8,609 nt of DNA, taken from positions 1 to 8,609 of the forward strand of contig PMBX01000181.1 of assembly GCA_003153915.1 (NCBI GenBank). The letters run 5' to 3'. Below, in pieces: positions 1 through 6,952 of the stretch. The notes beneath the pieces are model-generated. The model searched no databases, was not told the origin of the DNA, and saw only the letters and a program-made list of their open reading frames with translations. Every line of letters begins with the position of its first letter. Position 1 is the stretch's first letter. The position numbers were made by a program, and so were the translations under genes. Origin of the DNA: Phycisphaerales bacterium. Lineage in GTDB: Bacteria > Planctomycetota > Phycisphaerae > SM23-33.

Positions 1-690
1 ATCACGATTGAAGAGCCGGTGGAATATGAGTTGAAGGGCATCAACCAGATCGCCGTTCGGCCGGAAATTGGCCTGACCTTCGCGATGGGCTTGCGCCATA
101 TTCTGCGCCAGGACCCGAACGTCATCATGGTCGGGGAAATTCGCGACTTGGAGACGGCGGAAATCGCCATCCGCGCTGCCCTCACCGGGCACTTGGTCTT
201 CAGCACGCTGCACACCAATGATGCGCCTAGCGCTTTCACGCGATTGATCGACATGGGCATCGAGCCGTTCCTGGTCGCCTCCTCGGTCGAATCCGTGATG
301 GCCCAACGCCTGGTTCGCACCATTTGTCCTCATTGTAAATCGGAACAGAAAGTCGAGCCCAACTACCTCCGCCGCATCGGATTCCCTGAAGACGAAATTC
401 CCACGGCCAAGTTCTGGCATGGAACCGGTTGCGAGGCGTGCCGGCAATTGGGTTACCAGGGGCGCATGGGCATTTACGAACTGCTCATTCTCAATGAAGG
501 CATCCGGCCGCTGATCCTCAATCGCGCTCCTGCCTCCACTATCGCGCAAAAAGCGATCGATTTTGGCATGCGCACGTTGCGGGTGGACGGCTGGAACAAA
601 GTCCGAAATGGCCAGACCACAATCGAGGAAGTCCTGCGCGTGACTCAAATCGAAGAACATCTTGATTCTCTCGTGGAGGACCGGCATTGA
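1..690 (+). CDS. gspE: Type II secretion / type IV pilus assembly ATPase (GspE/PilB family), C-terminal part
   Basis: This is the C-terminal 229 residues of a hexameric secretion ATPase that powers pseudopilus or pilus assembly from the cytoplasmic face of the inner membrane. The reading frame is open at the left edge, so the N-terminal domains and the Walker A loop lie outside the window. The visible part starts in the Asp box (TIEEPVEYEL, residues 2-11). It continues through the conserved GLTFAMGLRHILRQDPN segment (24-40), Walker B (VIMVGEIRD, 41-49) and the His box (TGHLVFSTLHTND, 62-74). A tetracysteine zinc motif follows (CPHC at 109-112 and CEAC at 144-147), then the GRMGIYELL segment (154-162). 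A GTG at base 19 could be called a start, but it lies inside the conserved core and is not the real one. The stop overlaps the start of the next gene. GspE and PilB are hard to separate here; the secretin and platform genes downstream fit either system. The family assignment is very secure, the exact subtype is not. Confidence 0.95.
   Translation: MTIEEPVEYELKGINQIAVRPEIGLTFAMGLRHILRQDPNVIMVGEIRDLETAEIAIRAALTGHLVFSTLHTNDAPSAFTRLIDMGIEPFLVASSVESVMAQRLVRTICPHCKSEQKVEPNYLRRIGFPEDEIPTAKFWHGTGCEACRQLGYQGRMGIYELLILNEGIRPLILNRAPASTIAQKAIDFGMRTLRVDGWNKVRNGQTTIEEVLRVTQIEEHLDSLVEDRH
675..680 (+). promoter_or_regulatory. Ribosome binding site for the TTG-started platform gene
   Basis: GGAGGA lies six bases before the TTG at 687. 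It is a strong Shine-Dalgarno match and supports the rare TTG start, which overlaps the upstream TGA stop (TTGA). It sits inside the end of the ATPase gene, so translation of the two genes is probably coupled. Confidence 0.7.
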
Positions 691-2525
691 AGAAGAACCG
701 CGGCCTCTCAAGCTTCTTGCTTGCAGGTCTGTTGCTGCTGGCGCCGGGACTCGACGCCGCCACGAATCCGCCCCCCCTGCCCAGAGGCGCGGCGCCCAAA
801 ACAGGCGTGCAGCCTCCAGCGCGCGGCGCTGCCTCTACCAACGCCGTTGCGGCGCGCCCCGGGCCACAGACCAATCGCCCGGCGGTTGTGCCTTCCAGTA
901 CCGGAACCAATGCCGCCGGCCGCACCAACGCCGCCGCCGCAAAGCCGGCCGCCGCCACCAATACCTGGTCCGGAATTATTGACAGCGCCAAGCGCTTTCC
1001 CTCTAGCCCCAGTTTTCGCCCCGCAGTCGTGCTCGCCATCGTCGCCTTCCTGGTCGTGCTGCTGATCTTCCGCGCTCTCAAATCCAAAGCCAAGCCTGCC
1101 GAGGCCTCGGGCGTCTCCTCCAAACTTGCCGCAAAACGTGCGCGCTCCCAGGCCACGATCCATGCCTGCAACGTCCTCGAGGTCGGCCCCCAGGCCCGCC
1201 AGCTCTGGCAATTTGATGTCCGGGGCTCGCGGTTCGTGCCAGGACGACACCTCACCTGCCTCCCGGCTCAGCCCTTGCCCCGTGGCATGATTGCCCGGGA
1301 CTGGCGCAGCCTGTTCTATCATAAACTGAACATCGCCTGGGTGCCGCCGGAAAATGTCTTCCTGAGAGTCATCCACCTCCCCAAGAGCAACCTGGATGAA
1401 ACGCTCTCGATGGTGGAGTTGCAGCTGGAGAAGTTGTCGCCCATGCCGGTCACCCAGGTCGCCTGGAGCGTCCAGGTCCTGCCGCACGTCGATGCCCAAC
1501 TCCAGACCGTGGTCGTGACTCTCGCCTCGCGCGAGACGGTCGAGGCGTTTCTGGGCAAACTGGAAGGGCAGGGGTTCCTCGCCGATCGCCTCGAGGTGCC
1601 GGTGCTCGACCAGTTACAGGCCAACACCGCCCCCGAAGATGGCGCGTGGATCTACCCGGGGGCCATCGGCGGCAACAACAGCGCCTTGGTCGCCTGGTGG
1701 ACTGGGGGCGTTCTGCAGAACCTCGACCTCCTGACTTTGCCCACGGCTGACCAGGCCGCCGGACTCAAGGAACAGCTCACCCAGATGGCCTGGGCTGGCG
1801 AAATGGAAGGATGGTTCACTGGAACGCCCGATTGGCACCTAGTCGCCGGTCCCGCCGCCGCGGATTGGGAGCCGGCCTTGCGCGCCGGCCTGGAGCAGCC
1901 TCTCAAGCTTAGCGCACCGCTGGCCGACCGTGACCTGGCGGCCCTGACCGCCCGGCGCTCCGCCCAAACTGAACCGCGCGCTAACCTGATGCCGCCGGAG
2001 TTCACGGCCCGCTATCAGCAACAATTCGTCGATCGCCTCTGGATGCGCGGGCTCATGGCCGCATTTGCGGTCTATCTCGTGATCGTGTCCGTCTATGGTG
2101 CCCGGGTAGCGTATGCCAGCTATCGCACCAGCGGCGTCGAGAACGAAGTCGCCTCCCTCGGCCAGGCCTACACCAACTCCATCCAGCTCCGGGACAAGTA
2201 CAAAGTCCTCAAAGATCGCCAAGACCTCAAATACGCCGGCTTGGATTGTTGGAGTGCGGTCGCGGAACGCCTGCCCCAGGACGTCACGATCGAGAGCATC
2301 AGTTTCACCGACGGCCGGAGACTACTCCTCAACGGCAGCGCCCCAACCGGCATGTTCCAGGCCCTGCTCGATTTCGAACGCGACATGAAGAAGGCGGCCG
2401 TGGATGGCCAGCTTCTGTTTAGTCCGCTCGGGGGCGAGAACATCCAAATCAGCGCTCCCAGTGCCGGTTCCTCGGCCGTAACCTGGCACCTGCTGTTGGA
2501 ACTTCAACGTTCGGAGGTGCAATGA
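687..2525 (+). CDS. Fused PilM/PilN-like (GspL-like) secretion platform protein
   Basis: This 612-residue protein probably links the cytoplasmic ATPase to the periplasmic parts of the secretion or pilus machine. It has a signal-like hydrophobic N-terminus (about residues 6-24, after MKKNRG). An Ala/Pro/Thr-Asn-rich stretch follows (25-100, with six TN pairs), then a transmembrane segment (112-130, PAVVLAIVAFLVVLLIF). Residues about 150-430 resemble the PilM/GspL actin-like cytoplasmic region, including VFLRVIHLPKSNLDETLSMV. A PilN-type entry motif (NLMPPEF, 433-439) leads to another transmembrane segment (about 453-475). Residues 480-505 look helical, and the end (about 515-607) resembles the PilN/GspL ferredoxin-like domain (ERLPQDVTIESISFTDGRRL). 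If the N-terminus is exported, the topology works: linker in the periplasm, middle domain in the cytoplasm, C-terminal domain in the periplasm. The start is TTG, supported by GGAGGA. The gene overlaps its neighbours on both sides by four bases. The platform role is well supported by order and domains; orthology to GspL rather than to a PilM-PilN fusion is an inference. Confidence 0.82.
   Translation: MKKNRGLSSFLLAGLLLLAPGLDAATNPPPLPRGAAPKTGVQPPARGAASTNAVAARPGPQTNRPAVVPSSTGTNAAGRTNAAAAKPAAATNTWSGIIDSAKRFPSSPSFRPAVVLAIVAFLVVLLIFRALKSKAKPAEASGVSSKLAAKRARSQATIHACNVLEVGPQARQLWQFDVRGSRFVPGRHLTCLPAQPLPRGMIARDWRSLFYHKLNIAWVPPENVFLRVIHLPKSNLDETLSMVELQLEKLSPMPVTQVAWSVQVLPHVDAQLQTVVVTLASRETVEAFLGKLEGQGFLADRLEVPVLDQLQANTAPEDGAWIYPGAIGGNNSALVAWWTGGVLQNLDLLTLPTADQAAGLKEQLTQMAWAGEMEGWFTGTPDWHLVAGPAAADWEPALRAGLEQPLKLSAPLADRDLAALTARRSAQTEPRANLMPPEFTARYQQQFVDRLWMRGLMAAFAVYLVIVSVYGARVAYASYRTSGVENEVASLGQAYTNSIQLRDKYKVLKDRQDLKYAGLDCWSAVAERLPQDVTIESISFTDGRRLLLNGSAPTGMFQALLDFERDMKKAAVDGQLLFSPLGGENIQISAPSAGSSAVTWHLLLELQRSEVQ
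2513..2517 (+). promoter_or_regulatory. Ribosome binding site for the PilO/GspM-like gene
   Basis: GGAGG lies four bases upstream of the ATG at 2522, inside the last codons of the preceding gene. It fixes the start at the ATGA overlap and supports translational coupling. Confidence 0.65.
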
Positions 2526-3178
2526 GCGCGTCATATTGGAATGGTCTGCGCCCGTTCGAGAAACGGGTGGTCGTCGGCTTCGGTGTCCTGTTTTTCGTCG
2601 TCATCAACCTGCTCTTCGTGTTGCCGCACCGCTCCGACCTCACCGATGCCGAAGTGCGATACAACAAGGCCAGAGAAGAGCTCGACAAATACTACAAAGA
2701 ATTCTCCCGAACCAACGGCTATGCCCGAGCGCTGGCCGAATATGAAAAGGCCGCCGGCAACGTGCAGCCGGAGGAACAAGGGCTCCAGTTCGCCAACGCC
2801 GTCAATGCCCAAGCCGTCATTAGTGGTGTGCCAATCACTCTGGGGCGCATCGATACCACGACGAACCAGTTTTTCCTTGAGAAGAATGTCACTATCACGG
2901 TGCGGGCTCGCGACCAGCAGTTAGTCGATTTCCTTTATAATCTGGGTTCTGATAGCTCGCAGATTCGAGTGAGAGGGCTGGTCGTGCGTCCTGATGTCCC
3001 CCGTCAAACGCTCGATGCACAAATCCGGCTGGTAGCCAGCTACCAGAAGAAACCAACCGCCAAACCCGCGGCCACCGCCTCCAGCACCCCGGCTGCCCCC
3101 ATTGCGGCCGCCCGGGGTTCGGCGCCCGTCCCGAACCAACCGCCCCTTTCTACCACTCCAACTTCAACGTCCAAATGA
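2522..3178 (+). CDS. PilO/GspM-like inner-membrane platform protein
   Basis: This 218-residue bitopic protein probably pairs with the PilN-like domain of the preceding product in the periplasm. It has a short cytoplasmic N-terminus (MSASYWNGLRPFEKR) and one transmembrane segment (about residues 16-34, VVVGFGVLFFVVINLLFVL). A charged, coiled-coil-like helix follows (about 38-78), then an alpha/beta region (about 85-168) with the size and layout of the PilO/GspM ferredoxin-like domain. The last 45 residues are Ala/Pro/Ser/Thr-rich and probably disordered. The ATG overlaps the upstream stop (ATGA) and has a GGAGG site; its own stop overlaps the secretin start in the same way. Sequence conservation in this family is weak, so the call rests on size, topology and position between a PilMN-like gene and a secretin gene, which is the PilM-N-O-Q or GspL-M order. 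Confidence 0.78.
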   Translation: MSASYWNGLRPFEKRVVVGFGVLFFVVINLLFVLPHRSDLTDAEVRYNKAREELDKYYKEFSRTNGYARALAEYEKAAGNVQPEEQGLQFANAVNAQAVISGVPITLGRIDTTTNQFFLEKNVTITVRARDQQLVDFLYNLGSDSSQIRVRGLVVRPDVPRQTLDAQIRLVASYQKKPTAKPAATASSTPAAPIAAARGSAPVPNQPPLSTTPTSTSK

Positions 3179-5832
3179 CAATGAGAACTGCTCTATTAGC
3201 CCTGTCGTTTGCCGGCCTCTGCGCCTGGGCGCAATCGCCTGCGACTGCACCCTTTGCGCCGTTGCCAGGCTCCGGTGCGGATTCGAACCGCGCAATTCTG
3301 GAACAAGCACTGCGCGCTTCCGCCTCGACGGGCAGCGTCGCGCCGCCCGCCGCGTCGAGTCCCTTCGCGGCATTGCCACCTGAGCCTGCGTCCTCTTCGC
3401 CAGCCACCGCCGCTGCGCCTGCCGTTGCCTCCGCGCCCGCGGCACCCTCAGCCTCCGCGACAACTCCTCCGCCCGCGTCTGCGCCGATTGTGCCGCCAAC
3501 CGCGGACTCGGCGCTGCCGGTTCGGCGTGGCTCCCTGCCTCCCAACGCGCCCGTTGCCGTTCCTGCGCCCGCCAACCTCCCCGGCGTGACGAGTTCGACC
3601 GGCGCGCCCGTTGCACTTCCAGGAACCTCGGCGCCACCGGTCGGCGTTCTCTCTGCCACCCCCAGCAACCCACCCGTTGTGGTGCCGGTTTTGCCCGGCC
3701 TGCCCGTTGCGGGCGCAGTCGTGCCCCCGCCCGTAGCTCCCGCCATCCCGGCTGCCCCCGGCGTTGGCATCGCCCCAGCCGCGCCTGCGTTGCCAACCAC
3801 CCCAGCACCAGCCGGTGCTCTACCCAGCCCCGGACCGGATCAAGTTGCGGCTAATGCCCCCGCGGCGAGCACGAATTCCCTCGAAGAAACGATCCCGCCC
3901 GGGATGATTGATTTCCGTCAGGCGGACTTGAACTCTATCCTGGAGACCTATGCCCTTTTTCGCAATCGGACCCTCTTGCGTGCGCAGGCTTTGCCCAATC
4001 CCCCGATCACGCTCAAGTCGATGACCGATCTGACCAAGCGCGAGGCCATCGAGGCCCTCGAGGCCGTGCTGGGGATGAATGGCGTCTCCACGATTGATTT
4101 CGGCGACAAGTTCGTCAAAGTCGCCCCCACCGCCGCTGCCGGCGCCCAGGGCGGTGCCCTCAATACAAACTCAGTTGACCAAATGGGAGACATGGGACCG
4201 TTCATCACGCAGATCGTGCAATTGACCAATGTCCTGCCCAGCGCCATGGTGCCGGTCCTCCAGCCCTATGCCAGTGCCGGCATGGCCGGCGGACTTCTGT
4301 CGATCGATGGCAGCCAGGTGCTGGTGCTGCGCGATTTCACGGAGCACATCAAGCGCATGATGGAGATGATCCGGAAGATCGATGTCTCCGTCCCGGCCGA
4401 ATATGTCTCTGAGGTCATCCCCATCAAATATGCCAAGGCCACGGAAATCGCCAGCGCCTTGAACAGCTTAAGCGGCGGCGGTGGCGGCGGGACAAGTACC
4501 GGTGGCGGCACGGCCCCTGGCAGCAGCCGCACCCCCGCGCGCGGCAGCAGCGGCCTGGGAGGCGGCCTGCGCGGGAACCTGATGGGCAATAATCCCAACT
4601 CGCCCCTCGGCGGCTCGCCTATGGGCACTACCGGCGCGCAGCCCGGCGCCACAGCCGGGGCAGCTCAGAGCTCCTTCGCCTCACGCATCCAGAATCTGGT
4701 CGCCAAGGCCTCTGGCGACATCGAAGTCATCGGCCGCACCAAGATGATTTCCGATGAACGCAGTAACTCGTTACTCGTTTTCGCGACTCGCGAGGACATG
4801 AAGATGATCAAAGAGGTGATCAGCAAGCTGGATGTCGTGCTCGCGCAAGTGCTCATCGAGGCCGTGATCATGCAGGTCTCGCTGAATAACAACCAGAACA
4901 TCAGTTTCAACTACGTCCAACATAACATCGAAAACCAGTCCCGAGACGTCGGCGGAGTCGGGATCATCAACAACGGCAACGTCCTGAATCGCAATACCAT
5001 CATCGCGGGCACGGGCACCAACAACTTGCTGCAAAATGGCTTCAGTTACTTTGCCATCCTGGGCAACGATCTCGACGTCACCGTCAACGCCTTGGAATCC
5101 CGCAGCAAAGCCAAAGTCCTCCAACGCCCGCGCATCCAGACCTCCCACAACGAACCCGCTCACCTGTTCGTGGGCGAGACTCATCCGTACCCCACCGGCA
5201 GCTACTATGGCGGTGGTTCGTATGGCGGGTACTCCTCAATCCAGCAACTGCCCGTGGGTGTGAGCCTGGACGTTACCCCGCTCATCAACCAGGACGGCCT
5301 GGTCGTCATGGAGATCGTCCAGGACATCGAAAGCGTCAGCGGCAGCGTCGTCATTGCCGGCGTCGGCGAGGTTCCTATCACCAGCCAGAAAAACGCCAGC
5401 ACCAAGGTCTCTGTGCGCGATCGCGACACGATCATCCTCGGCGGCCTCATCGAGACCTCTCGTACCAAGAGCAACTCGGGTGTTCCCTTCCTGAAAGATG
5501 TGCCCATCCTCGGCTTCCTGTTCCGCAGCAATACCGACAACCAGGATCGCAATGAGTTGATCGTCCTAATCCGTCCGACCGTCCTGCCGACCCCTGGAGA
5601 CGCCGCCATGGCTGCAAGCAACGAGCAGAATAACATGCCCATGATCAAGGACTACGTGAAGGAGTTGAGGGCGCAAGACGAGAGCCTCGTCCGGCAGTCA
5701 CAGGTGCCGGGAGCAACTTTCTATACCTGCCACTCGCACCCGCAGGTGGTTCAGGATAAACCCGGTTATTGCTCCATCTGCGGCGCCAAGCTGACGCCGG
5801 TGCGCAAAGATGAGGCCACTGTGGCCCCATAA
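3175..5832 (+). CDS. gspD: GspD/PilQ-type secretin with a C-terminal heavy-metal-binding-like module
   Basis: This 885-residue protein forms the outer-membrane channel of the secretion or pilus system. A Sec signal peptide is clear (residues 1-20, hydrophobic LLALSFAGLCAWA, probable cleavage near AWA-QS). A very long Ala/Pro-rich linker follows (about 21-235). An N0-like domain (about 240-317) begins IPPGMIDFRQADLNSILETY. Two N-type repeats come next: about 340-404, and about 408-553, the latter interrupted by a Gly-rich loop (433-500). The secretin core (about 555-803) includes VLIEAVIMQVSL, ALESRSKAKVLQRPRIQT, VGVSLDVTPLIN, TIILGGLIE and the signature VPFLKDVPILGFLFR (770-784). After the core, 804-848 looks helical. 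Residues 849-876 then carry a Cys/His module (C852, H854, H856, C866, C869) resembling the HMBD domain of copper-efflux proteins. The start ATG at 3175 overlaps the upstream stop; a second in-frame ATG at 3181 would serve the signal peptide equally well. No clear Shine-Dalgarno site is visible, so translation probably relies on coupling. The secretin identity is near certain; gspD versus pilQ is not settled. Confidence 0.95.
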   Translation: MTMRTALLALSFAGLCAWAQSPATAPFAPLPGSGADSNRAILEQALRASASTGSVAPPAASSPFAALPPEPASSSPATAAAPAVASAPAAPSASATTPPPASAPIVPPTADSALPVRRGSLPPNAPVAVPAPANLPGVTSSTGAPVALPGTSAPPVGVLSATPSNPPVVVPVLPGLPVAGAVVPPPVAPAIPAAPGVGIAPAAPALPTTPAPAGALPSPGPDQVAANAPAASTNSLEETIPPGMIDFRQADLNSILETYALFRNRTLLRAQALPNPPITLKSMTDLTKREAIEALEAVLGMNGVSTIDFGDKFVKVAPTAAAGAQGGALNTNSVDQMGDMGPFITQIVQLTNVLPSAMVPVLQPYASAGMAGGLLSIDGSQVLVLRDFTEHIKRMMEMIRKIDVSVPAEYVSEVIPIKYAKATEIASALNSLSGGGGGGTSTGGGTAPGSSRTPARGSSGLGGGLRGNLMGNNPNSPLGGSPMGTTGAQPGATAGAAQSSFASRIQNLVAKASGDIEVIGRTKMISDERSNSLLVFATREDMKMIKEVISKLDVVLAQVLIEAVIMQVSLNNNQNISFNYVQHNIENQSRDVGGVGIINNGNVLNRNTIIAGTGTNNLLQNGFSYFAILGNDLDVTVNALESRSKAKVLQRPRIQTSHNEPAHLFVGETHPYPTGSYYGGGSYGGYSSIQQLPVGVSLDVTPLINQDGLVVMEIVQDIESVSGSVVIAGVGEVPITSQKNASTKVSVRDRDTIILGGLIETSRTKSNSGVPFLKDVPILGFLFRSNTDNQDRNELIVLIRPTVLPTPGDAAMAASNEQNNMPMIKDYVKELRAQDESLVRQSQVPGATFYTCHSHPQVVQDKPGYCSICGAKLTPVRKDEATVAP
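5719..5802 (+). other. HMBD-like metal-binding module at the secretin C-terminus
   Basis: Secretin residues 849-876 read FYTCHSHPQVVQDKPGYCSI followed by CGAKLTPV. The spacing and core match the short heavy-metal-binding domain found in CusB-type adaptors and CopA-type ATPases, whose usual form is YTCPMHP, then QDKPGKCPICGMDLVP. The Cys, His, Cys and Cys ligand positions are kept. The two Met positions (CPM and CGM) are replaced by Ser and Ala. That loss suggests zinc or a structural role rather than copper, but this is inference. The reading frame is unbroken from the secretin core through the module to the TAA stop. Confidence 0.75.
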
Positions 5833-5846
5833 TCCGGCAGCGGCAG

Positions 5847-5879
5847 TGAAACGAAGGGCCACTTCCGTGGAATGTTTCA
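5847..5879 (+). terminator. Imperfect stem-loop after the secretin gene, possible transcript end
   Basis: Outer arms TGAAAC (5847-5852) and GTTTCA (5874-5879) enclose an inner hairpin CCAC-TTCC-GTGG (5859-5870). It begins 15 bases after the secretin stop. There is an asymmetric internal loop and no real U-tract afterwards, so it is not a textbook intrinsic terminator. It could be an mRNA 3' end structure or a weak terminator. Confidence 0.35.
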
Positions 5880-5922
5880 TCGCGCTTCTGAGAGTTGATG
5901 CCGGCCGCCCTCGGCTGTCGGC

Positions 5923-6780
5923 TTGTCGCTCGTGAACAGGCTCGCCGACCCGTTGCGGAACTGGGCATTCGCTGATCCCGGCACACCCTTGGGCGCGCTG
6001 GTGTATGCCGTGGTGTTCGCCGCCGCCGCCTGGTTCATTGGCCGTGCGTTGCGCCTGGCCGTGCATCGCGTGCTGGCCCGCGACAAAGGCTACGTGGATC
6101 GGACCACGATCAACTTCCTGGCGCAATTGGTCCGGATGGGGGTTTACGTCTTCGCGTTCATCTGTTACGCCCAGGTAGTCCCCGCGCTCTCAGGGTTGGG
6201 CACCGCCTGGCTGGCCAGCGTCAGTGTCATCTCGGTCATTGTCGGTTTGGCGGCGCAGAACACCTTGGGCAACCTCATCGCCGGCATCTCCTTGGTGCTC
6301 TACCGCCCGTTTAAAGTCGGTGACCGCCTTCAGGTCACCGCGCCCACCGGGCTCGAGACCGGCGTGATCGAGAGCCTGAACCTCGGCTACACCGTTCTCA
6401 AAACCGATGACAACCGTCGCGTGGTCGTGCCCAACAGCGCCATGGCCAGCCAAACCACCGTCAACCTCACCGGTGATGACCCGCGAATGATGTGCACTGT
6501 TCCCACCACCATCAGCTTCGGATCCGACCTGGATAAAGCGCGCGCCATTATCATCGAGCTGGCGCGGCAGCATCCCCTGGCCAAACAAGTCTTGGGCTGC
6601 CCCGTGACGCAAGTGGGGCCCGTGGGTGTCGTTCTCACCCTAAGCGCCTGGTGTCAGGATGCCGCCGCCGCCGGCCAGTTGAAATGCGATTTACTCGAAC
6701 AGATCCACCGGCGGTTCGCCCAAGTGGGCATCGAACTGCCTTTCCCACAAACGGTCGTTACGCTCAAACGTGAAAATTGA
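5923..6780 (+). CDS. MscS-family small mechanosensitive ion channel
   Basis: This 285-residue inner-membrane protein belongs to the MscS family, which opens under membrane tension and releases solutes during hypo-osmotic shock. It has three hydrophobic segments (about residues 23-42, 66-88 and 94-129). The third contains the family's pore-lining helix and following motif (SVISVIVGLAAQNTLGNL at 101-118, then LYRPFKVGDRLQV). The beta domain follows (about 130-182), with the characteristic VVPNSAMASQTTVNLT segment (168-183). An alpha/beta C-terminal domain (about 190-280) ends in ELPFPQTVVTL. The length is close to that of minimal E. coli MscS. The start is uncertain: TTG at 5923 is the most upstream codon after an in-frame TGA at 5896, and GTG at 5932 is equally plausible. 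Neither has a good ribosome site. The gene is 90 bases downstream of the secretin and has no evident functional link to it. Confidence 0.93.
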   Translation: MSLVNRLADPLRNWAFADPGTPLGALVYAVVFAAAAWFIGRALRLAVHRVLARDKGYVDRTTINFLAQLVRMGVYVFAFICYAQVVPALSGLGTAWLASVSVISVIVGLAAQNTLGNLIAGISLVLYRPFKVGDRLQVTAPTGLETGVIESLNLGYTVLKTDDNRRVVVPNSAMASQTTVNLTGDDPRMMCTVPTTISFGSDLDKARAIIIELARQHPLAKQVLGCPVTQVGPVGVVLTLSAWCQDAAAAGQLKCDLLEQIHRRFAQVGIELPFPQTVVTLKREN

Positions 6781-6800
6781 ACGTTAGGCCCCCGGCACTC

Positions 6801-6835
6801 TCCGTCCTCCGCCCTCCGCCCTCTGTCCTCTGCTT
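6801..6835 (+). repeat. Five tandem heptamers (TCCGCCC-like)
   Basis: Consecutive seven-base units read TCCGTCC, TCCGCCC, TCCGCCC, TCTGTCC and TCTGCTT. The period is exact and the units differ by one to three bases. Confidence 0.8.
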
Positions 6836-6853
6836 TCAGCGTTTCAGCATTTC
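6827..6853 (+). repeat. 27-bp direct repeat, copy 1
   Basis: This copy begins CCTCTGCTTTCAGCG and ends CAGCATTTC. It is identical over 27 bases to 7057-7083, which lies 230 bases further on. It contains two TTTCAGCR octamers (6834-6849). Confidence 0.9.
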
Positions 6854-6915
6854 CTCTTGTTTCGTTTCCTTCTGTAAATTTCCCAGCTCCTATTTGGCAG
6901 TCTTACTCCGCCCCG

Positions 6916-6950
6916 CTCTCCTCTCTTCCCTCTCCTCTCTCCGTTCTCCC
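6916..6950 (+). repeat. Polypyrimidine heptamer tract
   Basis: Five seven-base units read CTCTCCT, CTCTTCC, CTCTCCT, CTCTCCG and TTCTCCC. The 35-base tract has a single purine (G6943). A near-pure pyrimidine run of this length could adopt unusual DNA structure, or be bound as C/U-rich or G/A-rich RNA if transcribed. Confidence 0.75.
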
Positions 6951-6952
6951 AA

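Noticed and set aside
539..1499. Overlapping minus-strand and alternative plus-strand frames over the N-terminal linker of the platform protein
   Set aside because: They are shadows of the low-complexity GC-rich coding sequence; the + strand gene has a strong ribosome site, membrane segments and recognisable domains.
3232..3300. Possible tRNA-like fragment suggested by the string GGTGCGGATTCGAACC in the secretin gene
   Set aside because: It resembles a T-arm by chance, but no complete cloverleaf or acceptor stem is seen and it lies within a continuous coding frame.
3150..3808. Two long minus-strand open frames opposite the start of the secretin gene
   Set aside because: They are antisense to the Ala/Pro-rich linker, where GC-rich codons leave no stops on the other strand. 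Their products are low-complexity Gly/Ala- and Arg-rich and match no family.
5833..5922. Promoter for the channel gene in the spacer after the secretin
   Set aside because: No convincing -35/-10 pair or ribosome site could be found; the gene may be read from upstream or use a non-consensus promoter.
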